A stretch of 51,641 bases of DNA, from the NCBI GenBank assembly GCA_964440935.1, contig CAYTTY010000027.1, positions 1 to 51,641 of the forward strand. Direction: 5' to 3'. The position numbers and the translations under genes are program-made. Positions within the stretch are counted from its first letter, which is position 1. Every line of letters begins with the position of its first letter. The notes beneath the pieces were generated by a model that saw nothing but the letters and a program-made list of their open reading frames with translations, was not told the origin of the DNA and searched no databases. Below, piece by piece: positions 8,224 to 15,858 of this stretch. The DNA comes from WJJR01 sp964440935 (GTDB lineage Bacteria > Zixibacteria > MSB-5A5 > WJJR01).

Positions 8224-9639
8224 ATGACCGTCCAGGCGATTAGGCAATCATTCGACTCGCCCCTCGAACGGTACAAGTGGCTTTGGGCGGGCGCTATAGT
8301 CGTGGCTGTTGGTTGTGCGGCATTGGCGGCCGCATACGGAGCGGTATTCAGTCTACTGCCACTTGTGGCGATGGCTGTTGCCCTCACGTTCATGTGGCCC
8401 CGCGCAGGAATTTACATCCTCATCTTGTCGATGTATTTTCGTATCGACTTGCCCGGGTTGTACGGGAAGTATCCCGGTGATGTCTTCACGTTCCTGATCA
8501 TTTTCGGCGTGTTTTTCGGGCGTCTGGCTGAGGGGCGCAGGCCTTTAGACCGTGCTTGGGTTACGTCGATTTTTGCTGTGATACTGGGAGCATTTGCACT
8601 CACGTTGATTGGCGCCTACGATCTACAAGGAGGCATCGTCAATTGGTTTCGTCACCTGCAATTGTTCCTGCTGATTCTGGCATTGTTGACATGTATGGAA
8701 CCAAAAGACCGAATACTCATCGTGCGATGGCTTCTTCTTATCACCACAACTGTTTCAATCTACAACGTGGCCGTGTTCGTTGGATCTGGTGGATCATTGC
8801 GTGTATTTGGTACGCCCGGCCAGTTCTTTTCGTTGTATAGCGCCCTCGCTGTCATGCATACCGGTGTCGGCTTTGTTTTGGGCCGAACGTTCATGCACCG
8901 TTTTGGCTGGGGGATCTTGCTGCTTATTAATTTTGCTGGACTGATGGCGACGCAGACCCGCGCGGCGATGATGCAGGCAATGGTTGGGGTTGTAATCTTG
9001 GTTGCGGTGACGCTGCTATGGGCATGGCGTTCCGGCCATTGGCCCCTCCAACGGCGGGTGGTGACACTTCTCATCAGCCTGGCTCTGTTGATCGTGATTG
9101 TTTTGTCAGGTCTCCTTCCCATATTTGAAGCGCCTGCAACGCGCATTACCAATGCGCTCGAGGGTCGTGCCGGTACAGTTGCGTTGCGGCTCTTCTTGTG
9201 GCAAGTTGCCCTTGGACTGTTTCTCGACTCACCGATCTTCGGCATCGGGTTGGCACAAACTAGTACGATGTTTGAGTGGCTGCCAGAGTGGCATTTGCAG
9301 CCGTTGGGAACACGTACATTCGGCCTGGGATCTCATAACGACGTTGTGGACTATTTGGCCTGTACCGGTCTGGTGGGGACCCTGCCGATCCTGTGGCTGT
9401 TGTGGCGAATGGTACAAACGGGCGCCGCACGCATTGCCCGGGTGCGAACCGAACGGGAGTTGGCGCTCACCTTGCATTTGTGGATACCGATTGCGTCGAT
9501 GGCCATCTCCTTCTTCTTTAAGGAGAACCTGTTCTATTCACTGTCAGGCATGATGACGGCTGTCTACTTTGCCATGTGGGTGAAGCATACGCAACTGCCC
9601 CAGCCCTTATCTTCCGATACGAATACCGCTCGCACCTGA
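8224..9639 (+). CDS. O-antigen ligase / Wzy-type polysaccharide polymerase-like membrane protein
   Basis: 471 aa with about 12 hydrophobic segments. A large loop near residues 300-370 contains RLFLWQVALGLFLDSPIFGIG and SHNDVVDYLACTGLVG (S370-H371-N372-D373), the Wzy_C/O-antigen ligase signature. Proteins of this family ligate undecaprenyl-linked glycans to lipid A core, or polymerise or transfer glycans, at the periplasmic face of the inner membrane. Ligase and polymerase cannot be separated from sequence. It is probably part of the envelope-glycan set with the genes at 780 and 3717. A hairpin follows the stop. Confidence 0.85.
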   Translation: MTVQAIRQSFDSPLERYKWLWAGAIVVAVGCAALAAAYGAVFSLLPLVAMAVALTFMWPRAGIYILILSMYFRIDLPGLYGKYPGDVFTFLIIFGVFFGRLAEGRRPLDRAWVTSIFAVILGAFALTLIGAYDLQGGIVNWFRHLQLFLLILALLTCMEPKDRILIVRWLLLITTTVSIYNVAVFVGSGGSLRVFGTPGQFFSLYSALAVMHTGVGFVLGRTFMHRFGWGILLLINFAGLMATQTRAAMMQAMVGVVILVAVTLLWAWRSGHWPLQRRVVTLLISLALLIVIVLSGLLPIFEAPATRITNALEGRAGTVALRLFLWQVALGLFLDSPIFGIGLAQTSTMFEWLPEWHLQPLGTRTFGLGSHNDVVDYLACTGLVGTLPILWLLWRMVQTGAARIARVRTERELALTLHLWIPIASMAISFFFKENLFYSLSGMMTAVYFAMWVKHTQLPQPLSSDTNTART

Positions 9640-9652
9640 TCCGAATAGAGGA

Positions 9653-9677
9653 ACGCCCCAGAACAAGTCTGGGGCGT
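9653..9677 (+). terminator. hairpin downstream of the ligase-like gene
   Basis: ACGCCCCAGA - ACAAG - TCTGGGGCGT is a perfect 10-bp stem 14 bp after the stop. The tail (GTTCGTGG) has no good U-run, so termination efficiency is uncertain. Confidence 0.45.
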
Positions 9678-9722
9678 GTTCGTGGTGCGGCGATTATGGG
9701 AGATTGAAGTGGCAATTTCGGA

Positions 9723-9980
9723 TTACGCGACTCCCAATTCCCGGGTCGCGTGGTGAAACTGTTCGGCGACCTGCAATTCCTGGCGTGTGGGCCGCCGGGT
9801 GCCATCCTCCCGCATGCTGTTATCAATCAGACGACTGGGGAAATTGCTGGCGCGAATGCCCCAGCGGGAGTGGGCGCGTGATTCGACTTCCGATTGGATC
9901 ATTTGCAGACGGCGCTGACGACGTTTGGCATTGCGGCGACGAAGCCGTCGGACGGAGCGAACGTGTTTGTCAGGGAACAT
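9723..9980 (-). CDS. small basic protein of unknown function (85 aa)
   Basis: Start chosen at ATG 9980 because AGGAGG lies at 9996-9991, 10 nt upstream; a longer frame back to 10124 has no such signal. The N-terminal third is extremely basic (VRSVRRLRRRNAKRRQRRLQ). The rest (HSRWGIRASNFPSRLIDNS ... PTRQELQVAEQFHHATRE) looks helical. No family is recognised. A nucleic-acid-binding role would fit the charge but is only a guess. It stands alone, convergent with the gene before and divergent from the DUF2784 gene. Confidence 0.55.
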   Translation of the reverse strand: MFPDKHVRSVRRLRRRNAKRRQRRLQMIQSEVESRAHSRWGIRASNFPSRLIDNSMREDGTRRPTRQELQVAEQFHHATRELGVA

Positions 9981-10167
9981 CAATGTTTGCCCTCCTGGTG
10001 TCACCTCAGTGGTGGCTGGTATCCCCTTGCACCCTCCAGTTTCTTCTACGTTTCCGTGAGGAGGCGGTTTCGTCTTCCGGTCCGATTTAGGCGATAATCG
10101 GCAGGTGCTCTTATCACGGGGCAATCCGCCTGCGTAGAAGTCCTTGAACGAGTGGAGGATTCACCGA

Positions 10168-10548
10168 GTGACCACCGACGTTGTACTGGTTGTTCATTTT
10201 CTCTGGTTACTGTGGATGATATCGGGCGTCCTCGTCGCGGTGGCGGGATTTGTCTGGCGGCGGGTGTGGGGCTGGCATGTCTTTCGCACTCTGCACGTGA
10301 TCGGGCTCCTTGGTACGGCGAGTGTCCCGCTGTGGGCAGAGCGCGGTCTGTGTCCGTTGACGCTGTTGGAGTGGGAGTTGGCCGATGGTGGCTCCGGCGC
10401 AGCGGAGTCGTTTATCATCCGCATGATGTCGGACATCCTCTACGTTGACATCAGCCCGACGACACTTTCGATTGCGACGGCGTTTGCGGCGTTGATTACA
10501 ATTGTGGTCTATGTGGCACGGTCACCGTGGCGGTATCGGCGGCGGTGA
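10168..10548 (+). CDS. DUF2784-family membrane protein
   Basis: 126 aa from GTG 10168, chosen because GGAGG (10153-10157) lies 10 nt upstream; TTG 10144 is the alternative. Four hydrophobic segments are visible: DVVLVVHFLWLLWMISGVLV, the HVFRTLHVIGLLGTA region, a segment after residue 70, and IATAFAALITIVVYV. The short motif LCPLTLLEWEL (cf. CPLTPLE) and the HFLW start are characteristic of DUF2784. Function is unknown in the family; it is an inner-membrane protein. Confidence 0.75.
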   Translation: MTTDVVLVVHFLWLLWMISGVLVAVAGFVWRRVWGWHVFRTLHVIGLLGTASVPLWAERGLCPLTLLEWELADGGSGAAESFIIRMMSDILYVDISPTTLSIATAFAALITIVVYVARSPWRYRRR

Positions 10549-10553
10549 GGAAC

Positions 10554-10751
10554 GCGCCTTTTTCAGGCGCAAGGCTGATACGACGAGCACGCTCGTGGCT
10601 CCACTGACGAACGTCAGTGGCACCCGTACCCGTTGAGGGTATACCTGTGTGAACCCACTTTAGCGGCCCCGCAATTGGTGAACAGATTGACGCCATGGAG
10701 TGGCGGAAACGCGGTTCCGCCTCACTCAGGATCTCACAGCAGTGCTGTGAG
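10554..10751. repeat. string of five small hairpins
   Basis: Five hairpins follow one another: GCGCCT...AGGCGC (10554-10570), ACGAGCACGCTCGT (10583-10596), CCACTGACGAACGTCAGTGG (10601-10620), GGCGGAA...TTCCGCC (10702-10721) and CTCACAGCAGTGCTGTGAG (10733-10751). They fill the gap between two convergent genes. The first could terminate the DUF2784 transcript. Confidence 0.5.
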
Positions 10752-10804
10752 GTATTTACCTGCGTCCGGTGCCGAAAGCAACAATCCGTGTTGGAATGCG
10801 CTTG

Positions 10805-11356
10805 TCACGAGTTGTCACTTGCGACCGGTGGATCGAGCTTGCGGGAGTTGGCCCAGTCGGCCTTGGGGTCATCGATCACCAACGGTTTGATGCCGCCGGG
10901 GAAGCGGGCCTGGATTGTTTCATACTGCGCGGCATGGATCGGATCGGGGTGCTGCCAGTTGTGCAGGTAGTAGACGGTGTCGATGCCGGCTTGCAACAGT
11001 TCTTTTGTACAGCCGAAGCACGGACGCATTGTGCAATACAGCGTGGCCCCGGCCACGGCGACGCCAAAGCGCGCGGCGGACAGCAGTGCGTTTTGTTCCG
11101 CGTGCACACAAATGCAGAGGTCGTATGATGAACCCGAGGGGTACTTGTCGCGGTTGGCGCAGCGTTCGCAGCCGCCCTCATCGCAATTACGCATTTTCGA
11201 GGGTGTGCCGTTGTAGCCGGTGGAAACAATCCGATTATCGACCACCAGCACCGCCCCGACCTTGTTGCCCAGGCAATTCGCTCGCTCGCGCACCGTGAGG
11301 GCGATTTGCATAAAGTAGGTGTGCATGTCGGGACGGCGGTGTCCGTCGGCGGTCAT
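10805..11356 (-). CDS. dCMP deaminase (ComEB-like)
   Basis: 183 aa from ATG 11356, preceded by GGAGA 8 nt upstream; ATG 11371 is possible but would put that ribosome binding site inside the gene. The zinc-dependent deaminase motifs H-A-E-Q-N-A and PCFGCTK (PCxxC) are intact, and CLGNKVGAVLV with STGYNGTP marks the dCMP-deaminase subfamily. Extra Cys/His residues (CDEGGCERC) match the second zinc site seen in T4-type dCMP deaminases. It makes dUMP from dCMP for thymidylate synthesis. It lies 32 bp behind a glycosyltransferase and may be cotranscribed, though functionally unrelated. Confidence 0.93.
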   Translation of the reverse strand: MTADGHRRPDMHTYFMQIALTVRERANCLGNKVGAVLVVDNRIVSTGYNGTPSKMRNCDEGGCERCANRDKYPSGSSYDLCICVHAEQNALLSAARFGVAVAGATLYCTMRPCFGCTKELLQAGIDTVYYLHNWQHPDPIHAAQYETIQARFPGGIKPLVIDDPKADWANSRKLDPPVASDNS

Positions 11357-11387
11357 GGCGGTGTTCTCCATAGGAATATGAGATACG

Positions 11388-12668
11388 TCAGGATTGTCCG
11401 AGTTTGCGATTCAGATCTTCGGATATGCCACCGGCTGCGGTCCACAGTTCGTCGAGATAACCCCGGCGTTCTTCGAATGCTTTCGCCTGCTCCTCGACGA
11501 CCGCTTCGGCCTGCTTGGAGTCCATGTCGATCGTGGAGTTGATAAAGGAGGCGACACGGCCATTGTACAGCGGTGTGGCCAATTCGAGCAGTTTGTAGCG
11601 GTGCGCTTCCCACTTGTGGAAGGTAGCCGCCAATTCGTACAGAATAGAGACCCACGAGTTGATATCGATAGTGAACTCCTCATCCGATGTCTGATAGGCG
11701 GCCTTGATCGCTTTGACCGAATCGGGTGAGAAAATCTGCTCCCAGAAGATGCCGAACTGATCGTATCCGTGACGGAATCCGCGGCAGAGGGCAGCGAGGT
11801 TGACGTTGACCGGTTCGGGTTCCGAGCCCCCATTGCCACCGAAAATCTCGGTGGGTTTCGAGCCTTTCACGTTTCGCCAGAACGCCTCGTTGTTTTCCAT
11901 CAGTGAGAAGAGCGTATGGACGACCTGACGGAACATCGGGGCGAGATGCGCGGCCGGATCCTTGGCGTCGTGGATCTTCGTTCCCAAATGCGCCTGGCAG
12001 ACGCTCATGTTCTGCACGACGGCGCTGGTGGTCATCCAAATGTCGATACCGAACCGGGCAATGTCGGTATCCCAGACATCCTGCTCCATGTAATGGCGGG
12101 CCGCTTTGACTGAGAAGGCGAAGTCGCCGCCGATCGGCTGGCGGATGCGTTTGCCGTAGAGGGCACGCGTGATGTTGTACACGACGTTATTGGTGATGGT
12201 GCCGTCGTATTTGTAGCGCGTGTAGACGGGCGAAACGAAATCGTAGTTGTTATTGAGGACCGGATCGAGCAGGTGTTTAACCCATTCGCCGGTAATCGAC
12301 CGCAGGTCCGAATCGACCACCATTGTTGCCTGGGCGTCGAGATGTTCAGCGATCTCAAAGATCGACCGCAGCGCCGAGCCTTTACCGGCTACGCCGCGAT
12401 AGATCGAAACGAGTTTCTCCTGCCACGGACGGACATTGGTGTCACGGGCGATCTCGCGGGTGTCATCGGTTGACCCGCCGTCGGAAATCACGATGACGGC
12501 GCGGTAGTCCTTGAAGTGATCGTACAGACCGTGCGAGACCATCTTGATCACGTGCCCAATGGTGTCCTGGTTGTTGTAGCAGGGGATCCCGACGACAATA
12601 TCGGCGCGTTCGATCATCTCCACGCGGCGGGAAATCCACTGCCGTAATGAGGTGTCATACTTCATCAA
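11388..12668 (-). CDS. GT-A glycosyltransferase, candidate glucosylglycerate-type synthase
   Basis: 426 aa. The GT-A start is IVVGIPCYNNQDTIGHV, then SDGGSTDDT, the nucleotide-binding turn GVAGKGSAL (93-100) and the metal-binding DSD (119-121), with IGGDFAFS downstream. The long C-terminal half is mostly helical. The GKGxA...DxD layout and the extended C-terminus resemble GT81/mannosyl- or glucosylglycerate synthases more than ordinary GT2 enzymes. The start overlaps the stop of the GpgS-like gene by 4 nt (ATGA), implying translational coupling and one pathway. The likely role is synthesis of a glycerate-based compatible solute or a phosphoglycerate glycoside in the cytoplasm. The substrate is inference. 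Confidence 0.7.
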   Translation of the reverse strand: MMKYDTSLRQWISRRVEMIERADIVVGIPCYNNQDTIGHVIKMVSHGLYDHFKDYRAVIVISDGGSTDDTREIARDTNVRPWQEKLVSIYRGVAGKGSALRSIFEIAEHLDAQATMVVDSDLRSITGEWVKHLLDPVLNNNYDFVSPVYTRYKYDGTITNNVVYNITRALYGKRIRQPIGGDFAFSVKAARHYMEQDVWDTDIARFGIDIWMTTSAVVQNMSVCQAHLGTKIHDAKDPAAHLAPMFRQVVHTLFSLMENNEAFWRNVKGSKPTEIFGGNGGSEPEPVNVNLAALCRGFRHGYDQFGIFWEQIFSPDSVKAIKAAYQTSDEEFTIDINSWVSILYELAATFHKWEAHRYKLLELATPLYNGRVASFINSTIDMDSKQAEAVVEEQAKAFEERRGYLDELWTAAGGISEDLNRKLGQS

Positions 12669-13885
12669 TCATCTCCTGCATTGTCCTGGCGTACGGCTTC
12701 CAGGAGTCGGACGTCGAAATCGGGAAAGGCGGCGAAGACGCGGTTCCAGTTGGGAATGAAGGGCGGACCGATGGGGTCATCGTGGACCGTCTCGCCGGCT
12801 TCCCGAAGAACATCGGTGAATAGGTCAACGGCAGTGCCCTCTCCGTGACGATCGTAATGGAGACCGTTGATCAGGGCGTCGCCCTCGTAACGCACGATCA
12901 TATCCTGGGCAATCCGTTTGTAACTGGCACGCAGGGAGTTGAAGAATCCCCGCGAGAAGGTCACGCTCTCGCTTTCGAGCGTAACGAACAGTGATTTGGC
13001 GATATCGATGGCCATGCGGTGGAGACCCTTGGTTTTGTCCTCCGCCGACAGCTCCTGGTGTTTGTGCTCGTAGTTCTCGGCCAATTCGACCTGGCAGATG
13101 CGTTTGACCGAGCAGTTGCGATAGATCTCGGCGAGCACGCCGACTTCGAGACCCCAGTCGGCCGGGATGCGGTTGAGTCGCGAGAGGTTGGTCATCATCG
13201 AGAATTCACCGGCGAGGGGGTAGCGGAAGCTATCGTAATAGTTCAGAATCGGCAGAGGACCGAGCATGCGGATCAGTGCGCGCAACAACGGTGTCAGAAA
13301 CAGACGGGTCACGCGCCCGTGCATGCGATCGGTCACGCGTCCGTAGTATCCTTTGCAGAACTCGAAATCGAGCTGGCTGGAGGCCACGGGATAGATCAGA
13401 CGGCCGAGCAGTTCGCGCGAGTAGGTGACGATATCGCAGTCGTGCAGCGCAATCACCTCGCTGCGTCCCTCGGCAATGACATAACCATAGGCCAGCCAAG
13501 CGCCCTGCCCCTTGCCGTAGGGCCCGGGATCGAGCCGTCCCTCGTTGTGCAACTGAGAAATCAGCCTCTGCATCCGGTCACCGGAGATCCACAGCAGCGT
13601 GGTTTTCTGCGGCAGGATCGAGAAGTACTCCTGGGCGTGTTTGAACTCCTCGCGCGTGCAAGGGCCCAGGGCCACAACGATCTCCCGGATGTAGCGGACA
13701 CTGCGCAATTCCTCAACAATGTGGCGAAGCGCCGGCCGCGAGAGTTCCGCGTAGAGTGAGGGTAGAACCAATGAGACGCCGCGCACGCGCGTCATCTTCC
13801 ACAATTCCTGTTCCAGCCGTTCCAAGTCGAGTTGTCCGAGCCGATGGAAGGTGGCAATCTGACCATTTTGGAAAAAATCACTCAT
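12665..13885 (-). CDS. glucosyl-3-phosphoglycerate synthase-like glycosyltransferase
   Basis: 406 aa. PYGKGQGAWLAYGY (122-135) and the metal site DCD (149-151) are followed by GRVTRLFLTPLLRAL, PLAGEFSMM, GLEVGVLAEIY, QVELAENYEHKHQEL and GLHRMAIDIAKSL. These blocks line up in order with the GpgS family (GT81), which transfers glucose from an NDP-glucose to 3-phosphoglycerate, the first step to glucosylglycerate or methylglucose polysaccharides. It is the first gene of a leftward operon with the next GT (4-nt overlap). No glucosyl-3-phosphoglycerate phosphatase gene is visible nearby. Donor specificity cannot be read from sequence. Confidence 0.78.
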   Translation of the reverse strand: MSDFFQNGQIATFHRLGQLDLERLEQELWKMTRVRGVSLVLPSLYAELSRPALRHIVEELRSVRYIREIVVALGPCTREEFKHAQEYFSILPQKTTLLWISGDRMQRLISQLHNEGRLDPGPYGKGQGAWLAYGYVIAEGRSEVIALHDCDIVTYSRELLGRLIYPVASSQLDFEFCKGYYGRVTDRMHGRVTRLFLTPLLRALIRMLGPLPILNYYDSFRYPLAGEFSMMTNLSRLNRIPADWGLEVGVLAEIYRNCSVKRICQVELAENYEHKHQELSAEDKTKGLHRMAIDIAKSLFVTLESESVTFSRGFFNSLRASYKRIAQDMIVRYEGDALINGLHYDRHGEGTAVDLFTDVLREAGETVHDDPIGPPFIPNWNRVFAAFPDFDVRLLEAVRQDNAGDD

Positions 13886-14007
13886 TCGTTTACTCCGCCA
13901 ACGGGATTATCGCACACAGAATGTGAAGTATACGACAGAAGCGGCGCGACAACAAACCGCTTCCCAGGAGGTTTGGAGGGAGTTTCCTGACGCGGGCGGG
14001 AGTGCAC

Positions 14008-14046
14008 AAAAAAAGAAACCGTCCCCCGTCCGTGACAGGAGACGGC
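14008..14046 (-). terminator. rho-independent terminator of the SWIB/H1-like gene
   Basis: On the minus strand CCGTCTCC pairs with GGGGACGG (one U-G pair) and is followed by TTTCTTTTTTTG, 25 bp after the stop at 14071. A textbook intrinsic terminator. Confidence 0.85.
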
Positions 14047-14070
14047 TCTATCGCCTTCGGTGACGACCGG

Positions 14071-14640
14071 TTACGCCTCTTTCAGGTGCTTCGAGACGAG
14101 CTTGGTCATTTCAAACATGGAGACTTGCTTCTTGCCGCCAAAGATGGCTTTCAGCTTGTCATCGGCGTTGATCATGGTGCGCTTCTTGTCGTCCTGAAGA
14201 CCGTTCTTCTTGATGTACGCCCAGAGCTTTTTTGTGACCTCGGTCCGCGGCATCGCCTTTGCACCGATGACTTCGGAGAGGGCGCCCGACGGCATCATGG
14301 GTTTCATGAACGCGGGATTCGGTTTGCGTTTGGTCTTGGCTTTGGCCGTGCGTTTCGGTGCAGCCTTGCGTGTGGTGGTCTTGCGGCCGGCGGCAGAGCG
14401 TGTTGTGGTCTTCCGTCCGGTGGCTTTGCGCGCGGTGGTCTTGCGCGTTGTGCCTTTCCGCGCGGTTGTTTTGCGGGTGGTGGCTTTGCGCGCGGTGGTC
14501 TTGCGACCGGTCGTCTTGCGCGCAGTGGTCTTACGCGTGGTCCCGCGCTTCGCTGTGGTCTTCTTCGTCGCGGTGGTTTTGCGCGCGGGTTTCTTCTTTG
14601 TTGTCGCGGTTTTCCGCGTCGTCTTCTTTTTTACTGGCAT
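14071..14640 (-). CDS. histone H1-like Lys/Thr/Arg repeat protein with C-terminal SWIB domain
   Basis: 189 aa from ATG 14640, fixed by AGGAGG a few bases upstream; the longer frame to 14724 lacks a ribosome binding site. Residues about 1-105 are (K/R)TT(A/R)RKA-type repeats like bacterial Hc1/H1-like proteins. Residues about 108-189 are a SWIB/MDM2 domain (MPSGALSEVIG, MPRTEVTKKLWAYIKKNGLQD, INADDKLKAIFG, VSMFEMTKLVSKHL). SWIB plus a basic tail is known from chlamydiae and other bacteria, where it is thought to be nucleoid-associated. It is likely DNA-binding and may condense the chromosome or DNA. A paralogue of the repeat part alone is at 37317. Monocistronic, with its own terminator. Confidence 0.92.
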   Translation of the reverse strand: MPVKKKTTRKTATTKKKPARKTTATKKTTAKRGTTRKTTARKTTGRKTTARKATTRKTTARKGTTRKTTARKATGRKTTTRSAAGRKTTTRKAAPKRTAKAKTKRKPNPAFMKPMMPSGALSEVIGAKAMPRTEVTKKLWAYIKKNGLQDDKKRTMINADDKLKAIFGGKKQVSMFEMTKLVSKHLKEA

Positions 14641-15154
14641 TCGAGCCTCCTGAGTGAAGAATGATGGTGAGTCACTGCGTTTGTGTTCGATTTGTACGTC
14701 ACCGGGTTGCGTCTCCGTCTGCAAAGATCATCACTTCGTCTCGTCGCGTTTGATTGCGTTATGATGAGTGATCGCATGGTCATCGATACAGTGCCGGCAG
14801 TGCCTCATCCGTTCGGCGCTGCCCCCCTCGTAGAGCTGTTGTCCGTCTAAGACGTTGTCACCCGTTAGCTCACCCCGCGCATACAGGGAGAATTGCCCCG
14901 TCTACGAGGGAAGCATGGATTGCTGCGCAATGCTTCGCAAGTAAAAACATTCGACTTTCTCCCTCTGAGACGCACTTTTTTTCATAGGTGATTTGAGGGG
15001 TGTGGACGGAACTTCCCCGATGGAATGCCTGTTTTCCCCCTCAGTGGCCGTCCGTTGAGTCCGATTTCCGCTGGAAAGAGCCCCGACTTTGGACGCACAT
15101 TGTGAGGCTGTCGGGAGCCGGACACCCTCTTGGAACCAGTCAAGGAAGGACACC
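14641..15154. other. intergenic region between divergent SWIB and rpe genes
   Basis: 514 bp without a supported gene. It must hold the promoters of both flanking genes. An inverted repeat CCCTCGTAGA (about 14827-14836) / TCTACGAGGG (about 14901-14910) is visible. The rest is unremarkable. Confidence 0.5.
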
Positions 15155-15799
15155 ATGACCCTTGTTGCCGCCTCTGTACTGTCAGCCGATTTCACCCGTC
15201 TTGACGAGGATATCCACCGTGTTCTCGACGCCGGAGCCGACTGGCTGCACCTCGATATCATGGACGGACACTTCGTGCCGAACATCTCCTATGGGCCGGG
15301 AATCGTTGGCCACATCAACCGCATCACCGAGGCCTTCCTCGATACGCACCTGATGTTGAGTGAGCCGGGACGGTACGCCGAGGACTTCGTCAAGAACGGC
15401 TCCGACTCGATCACCTTCCATCTCGAGGTGGAGCCCGATCCGTATCCTCTCATCCATCGACTGCGCGAGATGAACGTGCGCGTGGCCCTCACGCTGAATC
15501 CCGATATGCCGGTCGAGCGCGTTCTCCCCTATGTCAAAGACGTCGATATGATCCTGGTGATGTCGGTTTTTCCGGGGTTCGGGGGACAGGAGTATATCCC
15601 CGAGAGTACCGAGCGCCTTCGCCGCATCCGAAAGCAGATCGATGACGAAGAGGCCAACTGTCTGTTGGAGGTGGACGGTGGGATTAATCCGGAGACCTGC
15701 GGTGAGGCGGTGGCCGCGGGGGCCGATGTGCTGGTGGCCGGATCGGCGATTTTCGGGAATCCGGACTACGCGGCCACAATTCGCGCCTTGAAGGCGTAG
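15155..15799 (+). CDS. rpe: ribulose-phosphate 3-epimerase
   Basis: 214 aa from ATG 15155, preceded by AAGGAAGGA; the in-frame extension to 15089 is not supported. TIM-barrel signatures: AASVLSADFTRLDEDI, HLDIMDGHFVPN (metal His and Asp), DTHLMLSEPGRY, ITFHLE, MSVFPGFGGQEYIP and EVDGGINPET, then VAGSAIFG. It interconverts ribulose-5-P and xylulose-5-P (EC 5.1.3.1). First gene of the rightward pentose-phosphate block; pgi follows after 59 bp. Confidence 0.97.
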   Translation: MTLVAASVLSADFTRLDEDIHRVLDAGADWLHLDIMDGHFVPNISYGPGIVGHINRITEAFLDTHLMLSEPGRYAEDFVKNGSDSITFHLEVEPDPYPLIHRLREMNVRVALTLNPDMPVERVLPYVKDVDMILVMSVFPGFGGQEYIPESTERLRRIRKQIDDEEANCLLEVDGGINPETCGEAVAAGADVLVAGSAIFGNPDYAATIRALKA

Positions 15800-15858
15800 C
15801 ACATAGTTAATCGTAGGGATGAATGTAACGATCCGCCAACGTCGGAGATAGGGAGATC

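Noticed and set aside
10554..10751. Possible riboswitch or structured ncRNA
   Set aside because: The hairpins are simple and lie between gene 3' ends; no known riboswitch core was recognised.
13019..13759. 246-aa plus-strand frame
   Set aside because: Shadow of the GpgS-like gene; low-complexity, no motifs.
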